5,699 bases of DNA from Mariniphaga sp. (GCA_025363795.1 JANYLE010000156.1:1-5699), one strand, 5' to 3'; positions 1-5,699 are shown, numbered from the stretch's first letter. A program made the numbers and translations. Notes: a model not told the origin generated them from the letters alone.

Positions 1-279
1 GTGATCCCCAAAGCGGAAACAGATTATTTGTTTGATCTTGATGATCAAGATTTTGGCGGATTAATGCTTTTTTCAAAGCGCATTGCGATAGCCATTAAAA
101 AGGCTATTTCCTGTAATAAAATCGGGGTGGCTGTCCTTGGCCTCGAAGTTCCTCATGCTCATATTCACCTTGTACCCTTGAATAGTGAAAGTGATATCAA
201 TTTTTCGAAAGAAAAGCTAAAACTTACATCAGAAGAATTCACTTCGATTGCGGCAAAAATTGCAAAGGAATTTGTTTGA
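1..279 (+). CDS. HIT family nucleotide-binding hydrolase, 5' end cut by window edge
   Basis: This is the C-terminal 92 codons of a histidine-triad protein. HIT proteins of the Hint branch hydrolyse nucleoside phosphoramidates and related nucleotide conjugates in the cytoplasm. The defining signature is present as PHAHIHLVPL near residues 51-60 of the visible part; by analogy with human HINT1 the middle histidine (residue 54) is the nucleophile. The opening residues (IPK followed by a stretch ending FDLDD) match the segment that in this family follows the GHTL-type strand. The GTG at position 1 is therefore probably an internal valine, not a start, and roughly 35-40 N-terminal residues lie outside the window. 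The stop is TGA at 277-279. The gene converges on ruvC across about 97 bp with no convincing terminator between them. The family call is secure; the exact substrate cannot be told from sequence. Confidence 0.93.
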   Translation: MIPKAETDYLFDLDDQDFGGLMLFSKRIAIAIKKAISCNKIGVAVLGLEVPHAHIHLVPLNSESDINFSKEKLKLTSEEFTSIAAKIAKEFV

Positions 280-376
280 TAATCAATTAGCTGTATTTTT
301 TGAATTTTATGGTGTCGTCCTGCCAAGGGCAATTTGTTGATCTTTATATAATTCCCGATTACATACTCAAGGTCTT

Positions 377-928
377 TTATTTTACCCGGCCCGGATTTTT
401 ACGGATAAACTCTTCCCAATTTTTAACCGAATGATCACCTACCGGATTCTTTAGCTGAAGATAATGGCAAACGGCTGTTGCCAAGCCATCTGTGGCATCC
501 AGATCGTTGGGCGTTATTTCAAGATTAAACATCTGCTTCAGGAAGTATGCCACCTGTTCCTTCGTGGCTGAACCATTGCCTGTTATTGCTTGCTTAATTC
601 GCAGTGGCGCATATTCAAAAATGGGTACGCCTCTGTAAAGTGATGCAGCCATAGCTACCCCTTGTGCCCGACCAAGTTTTAGCATTGACTGAACGTTTTT
701 ACCAAAAAACGGTGCCTCAAGTGCCGTCTCGTCGGGTTTGTATTCGTCAACAAGATAAAGTGTTCGTTCAAAAATATGGCTTAGCTTTTGATAATGCCCA
801 GAGAAACCAGACGTTTTAATCACTCCAAGGGCAATAACCTGCGCCTTGTTTTTCGTGATTTTAATGACTCCGTATCCCATGATATTTGAACCGGGATCAA
901 TTCCAAGTATTGTTTTATTGATTTCCAA
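377..928 (-). CDS. ruvC: RuvC Holliday-junction resolvase, TTG start
   Basis: RuvC is the homodimeric endonuclease that cuts Holliday junctions symmetrically, working with the RuvAB branch-migration motor in recombinational repair. The 183-residue product is close to the usual length (173 in E. coli). The RNase H-like fold motifs are visible: GIDPGS with D11, E71 in the ALEAPFFGKN segment, and DATDGLA giving D144 and D147. These correspond to E. coli D7, E66, D138 and D141, so the metal-binding active site is complete. F74 matches the aromatic residue (F69) that inserts at the junction. The start is TTG at 928-926. An in-frame TGA lies five codons upstream with no ATG or GTG between, and the next internal Met (residue 17) would remove catalytic D11, so TTG is the only reasonable start. 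The gene stands alone here, away from ruvA and ruvB. Confidence 0.96.
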   Translation of the reverse strand: MEINKTILGIDPGSNIMGYGVIKITKNKAQVIALGVIKTSGFSGHYQKLSHIFERTLYLVDEYKPDETALEAPFFGKNVQSMLKLGRAQGVAMAASLYRGVPIFEYAPLRIKQAITGNGSATKEQVAYFLKQMFNLEITPNDLDATDGLATAVCHYLQLKNPVGDHSVKNWEEFIRKNPGRVK

Positions 929-941
929 CTTCTCTTTTTTT

Positions 942-973
942 CAAACTTAGTTGAAATTATTTATTTGACCAAG
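942..973 (-). promoter_or_regulatory. possible ruvC promoter (Bacteroidota type)
   Basis: Read on the minus strand, 949-942 is TAAGTTTG, an exact match to the Bacteroidota -7 consensus TAnnTTTG. A CTTG at 973-970 lies 20 nt upstream, a three-of-four match to the -33 TTTG box. Transcription would begin near 935-938, leaving a leader of only about 7-10 nt before the TTG start. The boxes are seen directly; promoter function is inferred, and AT-rich DNA yields such matches by chance. Confidence 0.35.
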
Positions 974-1111
974 TGAATTGCTTTTGTAGCGAATAATAAT
1001 ACCTGGTTTATACCTCCTTTCGAATGCACATTACCGATGTTCAGGTTTAAAGTTGTTAGGATCTGGTCGGGAGAATTCTGGCTGGGTTTTTAGTTTTGTT
1101 TGTTTTTGGAA

Positions 1112-1124
1112 AAATAATTTACGC
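1112..1124 (+). repeat. 13-bp word, copy 1 (upstream of the PorP/SprF gene)
   Basis: AAATAATTTACGC at 1112-1124 is identical to 2701-2713. Both copies are followed one or two bases later by ATGG and then A/T-rich sequence. This copy lies about 200 bp before the PorP/SprF start. It could be a shared regulator site or chance similarity in AT-rich DNA. Confidence 0.4.
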
Positions 1125-1149
1125 AAATGGAAAATATATTTTTACATCA

Positions 1150-1182
1150 ATTGAATTGCGCTGTGTTTTAATGGTAAATTTG
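1150..1182 (+). promoter_or_regulatory. possible promoter for the PorP/SprF-family gene
   Basis: TAAATTTG at 1175-1182 matches the Bacteroidota -7 element TAnnTTTG exactly. ATTG at 1150-1153 lies 21 nt upstream, a three-of-four match to the -33 TTTG box. The start of transcription would fall near 1187-1190, giving an untranslated leader of about 135-140 nt. The match is visible; the function is inferred. Confidence 0.35.
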
Positions 1183-1326
1183 AGCAAATTATGGTTGACT
1201 ATAATTCCGGTGAAACGTATTGTTTTAATTTGGATAGGTACTCATAAATAGTTTCAGGGCAAAGTCTAATAGGGATGGAATTGACTTTTCTCGCATGGAT
1301 GTTTATATTTTCAAGAAACTAATGAA

Positions 1327-2373
1327 ATGGGGCGAAGAACTCTCTTGGTTGTATTAGGATTATTCCTTTTTTCTGTGAGTCCGCTTTATTCGCAGGATCC
1401 CCATTTTTCGCAGTTTTATTCAGCTCCAAATGTATTAAGTCCTTCTTTGGCAGGATCATCTGGTGGTACGCGGTTCGTTGTTAATTACAGAAATCAATGG
1501 CCTGGTATCTCGAAAACATATCAGACCTACGCTTTTGCAGCCGATATGTACCTGAATACCTATAAAAGCGGATTTGGGATACTATTTGTTACCGACAAGG
1601 CAGGTTCCGCAAGTCTTAATACTTCCTATTTGGGATTACAGTATTCGTATCGGGTGAAGCTGGGTGATTACTGGCAGTTTGTACCTGGGATGCAATTCGC
1701 AATAGGACAAAAAAGTATTGACAGGAGCAAACTCATTTTCCCTGATGGCTCCGGAAATTATAGCGGAAATGTTGATTATCTTACTGATACAAGAACCAAT
1801 TATGTTGATATGGCTTCGTCGCTTTTCCTGTTCTCTCCGAAATTATGGGTAGGACTGACTGTCGACCATTTACTTCGCCCAAGTTATTCCTTCATTGGCG
1901 AGCGAGCTTTTCTGCCGGTCAAAGTTGTCAATTTTGGAGGTGTCAATTTTTGGAGCGACCGTTCGAGAAGGGTGGAAGAATCACGGACGGCATCGTTGTG
2001 TTATCGTTTTGAATACCAAAATAATTTTAAGCAACTTGATATTGGGGCCTATTGGTATAGCAGAATCCTTGAATTCGGAGTGTGGTACCGGGGATTTCCG
2101 GTTTTTAATAAGCAAACTACCTCAAGCATGTTTCTTGATAGCGATGCCATTGTACTGATGTTTGGCGTTGAGAGAGGATCTTTCAAAATATCATATAGCT
2201 ATGATATGCAACTCTCCTCATTAGCTGCCTATGGATCAGGAGCGCATGAAATTTCATTAATATTTGAAATGGGCGAAATTTTTGGGTGCGGTGCCAAATA
2301 TTTCGATTGCTTTGCAAAGCGGACTGGTTTAAGGTTTAACGAGGACCAACCTCGCAAGCTCCAGATTTTTTAA
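1327..2373 (+). CDS. PorP/SprF family type IX secretion outer-membrane protein
   Basis: The 348-residue product is a predicted outer-membrane beta-barrel of the PorP/SprF family. Members work with the type IX secretion system; SprF of Flavobacterium is needed to deliver the adhesin SprB to the cell surface. Residues 1-22 form a signal peptide (RR, then a leucine/valine/phenylalanine core ending LYS), with cleavage probably before QDPHFSQFY, the hallmark mature N-terminus of the family. Next comes the typical SPSLAG and YRNQWPG region (about 38-60). Alternating aromatic strands fill the middle, and the closing AHEISLIFEM segment (306-315) is the family's usual last strand. A tail of about 33 residues follows, with C321 and C328. 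ATG 1327 is the first start codon after an in-frame TGA at 1282; no strong Shine-Dalgarno precedes it. The downstream neighbour is a giant PKD-repeat protein, its likely export partner. The family is clear; which member of porP or sprF it is cannot be decided. Confidence 0.93.
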   Translation: MGRRTLLVVLGLFLFSVSPLYSQDPHFSQFYSAPNVLSPSLAGSSGGTRFVVNYRNQWPGISKTYQTYAFAADMYLNTYKSGFGILFVTDKAGSASLNTSYLGLQYSYRVKLGDYWQFVPGMQFAIGQKSIDRSKLIFPDGSGNYSGNVDYLTDTRTNYVDMASSLFLFSPKLWVGLTVDHLLRPSYSFIGERAFLPVKVVNFGGVNFWSDRSRRVEESRTASLCYRFEYQNNFKQLDIGAYWYSRILEFGVWYRGFPVFNKQTTSSMFLDSDAIVLMFGVERGSFKISYSYDMQLSSLAAYGSGAHEISLIFEMGEIFGCGAKYFDCFAKRTGLRFNEDQPRKLQIF

Positions 2374-2700
2374 TGCCATTTTATCATTTTGACTTTTTAT
2401 ATCCTTAAAGGATTTGCTTCAATGTTACATTACGACTTCGATTTCGTCGTTGATAGGTATTCACGTAAAGAAATTAACACTTTTGATTTTTTTGTTTCTA
2501 TCTAGATCCAAGGTCTAATCTGAATTTTCCTGATAAGGTACTTAATAATCGTGTAATGCAAATATTTGTTTTGCTATTTGTTGGTAAATTATATTCGTTA
2601 TGTGTTTGGTACATTGTTCTTTTGTGCGATATGTTTTTGCATACTACTGATTTATTCCCTAAATGGGGATGTGATATTTAAATTTGGCTAAACAGTAAAT

Positions 2701-2713
2701 AAATAATTTACGC
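2701..2713 (+). repeat. 13-bp word, copy 2 (upstream of the PKD-repeat gene)
   Basis: AAATAATTTACGC is identical to 1112-1124 and lies about 120 bp before the start of the large gene. As with copy 1, ATGG follows almost at once. Its position before both genes of the presumed pair is suggestive but unproven. Confidence 0.4.
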
Positions 2714-2761
2714 TATGGTAATAAATATACATGGATCATAGTTATTGCGTTGCCGAATACC

Positions 2762-2769
2762 TATATTTG
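2762..2769 (+). promoter_or_regulatory. weak candidate -7 promoter box for the PKD-repeat gene
   Basis: TATATTTG matches TAnnTTTG exactly and would give a leader of about 55 nt, but I see no TTTG-like -33 box 19-21 nt upstream. A rival exact match at 2679-2686 also lacks a good -33 box. Low confidence. Confidence 0.22.
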
Positions 2770-2819
2770 ACGTATTAAATAATAGTTTGTATTGGGAGCT
2801 TGAATTAGTTGTTGTGGAG

Positions 2820-2824
2820 AGGAG
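2820..2824 (+). promoter_or_regulatory. strong Shine-Dalgarno site that fixes the start of the PKD-repeat gene
   Basis: AGGAG at 2820-2824, inside the purine run GGAGAGGAG, sits 7 nt before ATG 2832, an ideal spacing. Bacteroidota genes usually lack strong sites of this kind and neither of the other two starts in this window has one. It favours ATG 2832 over the in-frame GTG at 2814. Confidence 0.7.
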
Positions 2825-2831
2825 TTGTAAA

Positions 2832-5699
2832 ATGGAAATAAAGGGTTTCTCATATTTATTTTCTGTAATCGCAAGATTAACGATTAGTTGTTTGCTGTTC
2901 ATTTTAGGTTTATCTTATCAATTGTCTGGTCAGACTCCACTCCTTCAGGATGCAGATATTGAAACCCCTTTTGGCAATTGCGATCGTGTCCCGACAAAAC
3001 TCAATCCTGATTACACGTTAACTGTTAGCAATATTTCCCAGCAGCAATCTCTAATTGCTTCTTACAAAATCAATTGGGGTGATGGCTCTGATGAGGAACT
3101 ATTTCCGGCAAACTTTCCTTCTGCCTCGCATCTCTATCAGCAGCTTGGTATATTTAATTTGGTTTTTACTGCAATCGTAAATGGCGTTCCCATAAGTAAA
3201 ACCTACCCGGTTTCTAATCAAAGCAATCCTTCAATCGTATTGGGAAATAATGGTGGAAGTACTACTGGTTGCAGTCCTTTATTGCTTAATTTTACGGTGG
3301 GTGGTGTTGCAGATAATGCTCCAGGAACTTATTATCTTGTTGATTATGGCGATGGTTCTCCGATTGAGAATAGAACATTTGAACAAATGGTTGCCAATAA
3401 CAGCCTCGAACATACCTATATTAAGAGTTCTTGTGATGCCCCTGGCATTGACGGACAATTCACATTAATCGTCGAAGCTGTTAATAGTTGTACTTCTACT
3501 GCAGTGAAATTAGGCAGTATCAGAGTTTTTAAATCACCGATTGCTAATTTTTCAACCGCCGTCAATGGATGTTTAAATAGTCAGATTTCCTTTATTAATC
3601 AAACCGTATCGGGCGCTGGTTATAATTGTAATTCGGGTTCTGCTACCTATTTATGGGATTTCGGGGACGGGAATTCAAATTCCACAGAGAAAAACCCTAA
3701 ACATTCCTATACCGAACCGGGAAGTTATCATGTATCTCTTACCTCCAGTAATCCACAATGTGCACTGGGAACAACAACCAAACGTGATATTTGCATTAAT
3801 CCATTACCAGTCTCATCATTTGATCTTAGCGCCACCGACATTTGTAAAGGGTCAAAGGTTTCGGCCACGAATAACTCCACTTTAGCTGCAAATACAATAT
3901 GTGGTAATTTAGTTTATAAATGGGTTATTGACAATTATACCGGGTCAACTATTTGTCTTCCTAATACCAAATTATGGCACTTTGAAACTGGCAACGAAAA
4001 TTCCACGAATCCGGTGTTTGTATTCGATAATGCTGGTTCCTATCGGATTAATTTAACGGTCACTAATGGGTGTGGCTCAATAACAACTTCTAAAACGATA
4101 AAAGTAAAACAGGTTTCTACCATCAGGATTAATCCGCCGGATCAACTTTGTGTTGGTCAGCAGATATTTCCGACAGCACAAGTTGATAATTGTTTTGGGG
4201 AAACAGTTTCTTCTTATAACTGGCAATTTGATGGGGCACAGCAATCTGTATCAATTAAAGCTAAACCAGACCCAATTACATATCAAAATGCCGGAAGTTA
4301 TCAGATTCTATTGTCAGCGACTAACGAATGTGGAGTTTCAAATGCTCTGCCGGTTACAATTAAGGTAAATGATTTACCTAATCCGGAGATAAGTGGGCCT
4401 GAAATTGTGTGTGCAAATTCCAAAGGGAATGTTTATTCAACACGTGCAGGGATGAGCAATTATCGTTGGACGGTTTCATCCGGCGGTGTTGTTATTTCAG
4501 GCGGAACCCCAACATCAAATTCGATCACAATTGATTGGAAGGAGTCAGACAACCAGACTGTTAGTTTGAACTATAATCAATCTGGTTGTGAAGCGCTAAT
4601 CCCTTCTGTGTTACACATCAAAGTTAATCCTTTACCAGTTGCGATAACTGGTGATGCCGTCACAATATGTAGTGGTACTCCTGTTCAAATTGGAGGACCA
4701 TCAATAGAAGGACGTTCCTATAACTGGGTTTCCGAACCCGCAGGATTTACTTCAATCGTATCTTCACCGATTGTGAATCCATTGCAAACATCTGAGTATT
4801 TTCTTACCGAAACCATTGGATCATCAGGTTGTACCAGAACGAATTCAGTTAAGGTTACAGCTAATCCATTGCCTGTTCCTTTAATTAGTGGACCCGCTGC
4901 TGTATGTCTCGGGTCGACAGCTGTAGTCTATACTTCGGCTGCCGGAATGACAAACTACCAATGGGCCGTTTCTTCAGGCGGAACTGTTAACGCTGGAGGA
5001 ATTTCAACGTCAAATACAATAACTGTTACATGGAATAAACCGGGTATTCAGTTAATTTCGTTGAACTATACCAATGAGAACGGATGCGTTGGAGTTGTTG
5101 CCTATGACTTTCACGTATCCGTAAATACGTCACAAACCATTTCTTTGGTGGGTCCTGAAACGGTTTGTGAACAAGCGACCGGAATTGTCTATACTGCATT
5201 AGCTGGAATGACCAATTATAATTGGGCTATTTTTTCAGATGGGAAACTAATTTCGGGAGGAGATGCAGTCTCAAATGTTGCAGAAGTCCTTTGGAATAAA
5301 TCCGGGAGGCAATCCGTTGGTGTGAATTATATACAGCCTGGATGCCAGGGTTCAGCGCCGGGAGTATTGGATGTCAACGTGAATCCCCGAACTTTACCGG
5401 TAATCACAGGTGCAGGTAGTATCTGCGCCGGTTCTAAAAACGTAACTTACATAACGGAATCCGGTAAGACAAATTACAAATGGGAGATTGCAGAAGGTGG
5501 TATCATCACAGCTGGTGCTGCGACGAACGAAATCACAGTGAACTGGATTGGTTACGGCAATAAGTTTGTAAAAGTGAATTATGATTTTGATGGTCATTGC
5601 GCTGCAATTGTTCCAACTGTTTTTAACGTAACGGTTAATGAGTTGCAGATTCCAACAATTAAAGGAGAATCAACTACTTGCCAGGGAACAAGTGCCGTC
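2832..5699 (+). CDS. giant secreted PKD-repeat surface protein (SprB-like, presumed T9SS substrate), 3' end beyond window
   Basis: The frame stays open for 956 codons to the window edge with no stop, so only the N-terminal part is seen. Residues 1 to about 33 form a long signal peptide (K4, R15, then a hydrophobic core around 16-29, ending LSGQ), implying Sec export. Residues 55-515 hold about five PKD-type modules. The first three keep the PKD core (NWGDGS at 81-86, DYGDGS at 171-176, WDFGDG at 275-280); the fourth and fifth keep only the frame (NAGSY followed by a strand and TNGCG or TNECG). From 516 on, PKD-like repeats of about 86 residues follow in tandem, joined by NPLP-type linkers. 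Nearly every module has one cysteine at each end. Such proteins are typically long cell-surface adhesins or gliding filaments carrying a C-terminal T9SS sorting domain, which would lie outside the window. The PorP/SprF gene upstream supports this role. No enzymatic domain is visible. Adhesin function is inferred. Confidence 0.88.
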   Translation, partial: MEIKGFSYLFSVIARLTISCLLFILGLSYQLSGQTPLLQDADIETPFGNCDRVPTKLNPDYTLTVSNISQQQSLIASYKINWGDGSDEELFPANFPSASHLYQQLGIFNLVFTAIVNGVPISKTYPVSNQSNPSIVLGNNGGSTTGCSPLLLNFTVGGVADNAPGTYYLVDYGDGSPIENRTFEQMVANNSLEHTYIKSSCDAPGIDGQFTLIVEAVNSCTSTAVKLGSIRVFKSPIANFSTAVNGCLNSQISFINQTVSGAGYNCNSGSATYLWDFGDGNSNSTEKNPKHSYTEPGSYHVSLTSSNPQCALGTTTKRDICINPLPVSSFDLSATDICKGSKVSATNNSTLAANTICGNLVYKWVIDNYTGSTICLPNTKLWHFETGNENSTNPVFVFDNAGSYRINLTVTNGCGSITTSKTIKVKQVSTIRINPPDQLCVGQQIFPTAQVDNCFGETVSSYNWQFDGAQQSVSIKAKPDPITYQNAGSYQILLSATNECGVSNALPVTIKVNDLPNPEISGPEIVCANSKGNVYSTRAGMSNYRWTVSSGGVVISGGTPTSNSITIDWKESDNQTVSLNYNQSGCEALIPSVLHIKVNPLPVAITGDAVTICSGTPVQIGGPSIEGRSYNWVSEPAGFTSIVSSPIVNPLQTSEYFLTETIGSSGCTRTNSVKVTANPLPVPLISGPAAVCLGSTAVVYTSAAGMTNYQWAVSSGGTVNAGGISTSNTITVTWNKPGIQLISLNYTNENGCVGVVAYDFHVSVNTSQTISLVGPETVCEQATGIVYTALAGMTNYNWAIFSDGKLISGGDAVSNVAEVLWNKSGRQSVGVNYIQPGCQGSAPGVLDVNVNPRTLPVITGAGSICAGSKNVTYITESGKTNYKWEIAEGGIITAGAATNEITVNWIGYGNKFVKVNYDFDGHCAAIVPTVFNVTVNELQIPTIKGESTTCQGTSAV
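2994..4376 (+). other. PKD-type module array within the giant protein (residues about 55-515)
   Basis: Five beta-sandwich modules can be marked: about residues 55-128, 145-235, 236-325, 326-427 and 428-515. The W/Y-x-F/Y-G-D-G turn typical of PKD domains is intact in modules 1-3 and lost in 4 and 5 (YKWVID, then LWHFETGNEN, and YNWQFDGAQ). The later half of each module keeps the Y-x-x-x-G-x-Y-x-v-x-L pattern. Modules 2-5 pair an N-terminal and a C-terminal cysteine: C147/C220, C247/C310, C338/C414 and C440/C500. Module 1 has only C50. Boundaries are approximate. Confidence 0.75.
4377..5699 (+). repeat. tandem array of PKD-like repeats of about 86 residues, running off the window
   Basis: Units by approximate residue and base: R1 516-601 (4377-4634), R2 602-681 (4635-4874), R3 682-767 (4875-5132), R4 768-855 (5133-5396), R5 856-941 (5397-5654) and the start of R6 from 942 (5655). 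The shared pattern is I-x-G-P-x-x-V-C, then Y-T/S-x-x-A-G-M-T-N-Y-x-W, a GG-rich turn, TSN-x-I-T-V-x-W, and N-Y-x-x-x-G-C. R2 is a different module type: it has RSYNW and a P-x-x-T-x-x-Y-x-L-T-E strand, and lacks the GMTNY motif. The repeats are diverged at DNA level, so they are old and not a recently expanded satellite. Confidence 0.85.

Larger units (their letters stand above)
929..1326. other. gene-free intergenic region between ruvC and the PorP/SprF gene
   Basis: This stretch separates two divergently transcribed genes. I find no coding frame with recognisable protein features, no tRNA or rRNA signature and no CRISPR-like repeat. It is T-rich and must hold the promoters of both flanking genes. 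It contains a 13-bp word at 1112-1124 that recurs at 2701-2713 in the other long intergenic region, and one exact TAnnTTTG match on each strand. Confidence 0.7.
2374..2831. other. gene-free intergenic region before the giant PKD-repeat gene
   Basis: About 460 bp of AT-rich DNA lie between two genes on the same strand. No convincing coding frame or structured RNA gene is seen. Short inverted repeats occur at 2401-2413, 2432-2450 and 2503-2517, but none is followed by a clear T-tract. Two exact TAnnTTTG words occur (2679-2686 and 2762-2769), and the second copy of the 13-bp word lies at 2701-2713. The length suggests that the large gene has its own promoter and is not simply co-transcribed. Confidence 0.65.

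Noticed and set aside
1..3. GTG at position 1 as the true start of the HIT gene
   Set aside because: A start here would remove the N-terminal strands and the conserved region before IPK that HIT proteins need; it is better read as an internal valine at the window edge.
321..331. TGCC-AAG-GGCA inverted repeat between the convergent HIT and ruvC genes
   Set aside because: A 4-bp stem with a 3-nt loop and no following T-tract is too weak to call a terminator in either direction.
1895..2158. Open frame on the plus strand inside the PorP/SprF gene
   Set aside because: It lies wholly within the clearly coding PorP/SprF frame, has no recognisable motif or ribosome site, and is a shadow frame.
2401..2413. 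Inverted repeat ATCCTT/AAGGAT just after the PorP/SprF gene
   Set aside because: With a realistic loop only 4 bp of stem remain and there is no downstream T-run, so a terminator is not supported.
2432..2450. ACGAC/GTCGT inverted repeat with a 9-nt loop
   Set aside because: A 5-bp stem without a T-tract; expected by chance in this length of sequence.
2503..2517. TAGATC/GGTCTA hairpin beside a T-run
   Set aside because: The T-run lies before the hairpin on the plus strand and becomes an A-run after it on the minus strand, so neither orientation fits an intrinsic terminator.
2679..2686. TAAATTTG promoter-like box upstream of the giant gene
   Set aside because: An exact -7 match but with no TTTG-like -33 box at the proper distance, in very AT-rich DNA; left out as a feature.
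2708..2902. Small minus-strand open frame overlapping the start of the giant gene
   Set aside because: It overlaps the signal-peptide codons and the strong ribosome site of the giant gene, is low in complexity and resembles no protein family.
3250..3468. Plus-strand open frame within the giant gene (similar frames at 4150-4368 and, on the minus strand, 5394-5597)
   Set aside because: All three lie inside the 956-codon frame, which has consistent domain structure; these are shadows.
4377..5699. Regularly repeated region as a possible CRISPR array or recent tandem satellite
   Set aside because: The repetition is at protein level, about 258 bp per unit, inside an intact coding frame and diverged in DNA sequence, unlike short identical CRISPR repeats.

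Overview
The window looks like chromosomal DNA of a Bacteroidota bacterium, most likely class Bacteroidia. The reasons are a PorP/SprF-type outer-membrane protein, a huge PKD-repeat surface protein of the kind exported by the type IX secretion system (T9SS), Bacteroidota-style HIT and RuvC proteins, AT-rich intergenic DNA and TAnnTTTG-like promoter boxes. A genus cannot be named from this sequence.

Layout. Positions 1-279 (+) are the C-terminal two thirds of a HIT-family nucleotide hydrolase cut by the left edge. Positions 377-928 (-) are a complete ruvC, convergent with the HIT gene and beginning with a TTG codon. A gene-free stretch of about 400 bp follows (929-1326). Positions 1327-2373 (+) are a complete PorP/SprF-family membrane protein. 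A second gene-free stretch of about 460 bp follows (2374-2831). From 2832 to the right edge (5699) runs one uninterrupted open frame of 956 codons with no stop. It is the N-terminal part of a giant secreted multi-domain protein: signal peptide, about five PKD-type modules, then a tandem array of about 86-residue PKD-like repeats that is still going at the edge.

How the genes work together. HIT and RuvC are housekeeping proteins (nucleotide metabolism; Holliday-junction resolution) and belong to an ordinary core-genome segment. The last two genes form a functional pair by family logic. PorP/SprF proteins are the outer-membrane partners needed to export or anchor large T9SS substrates such as the gliding adhesin SprB, and such genes are commonly adjacent. 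Here the partner gene lies upstream of its presumed substrate and each gene has its own long leader region, so they may be transcribed separately.

The most notable structure is in the large protein. Nine consecutive modules each carry a cysteine near the first strand and another near the last strand, with 25-28 residues from the second cysteine of one module to the first of the next. This suggests a rod of disulfide-locked beads. The system type is known, but this protein, its cysteine ladder and the shared 13-bp element upstream of both genes merit a closer look.
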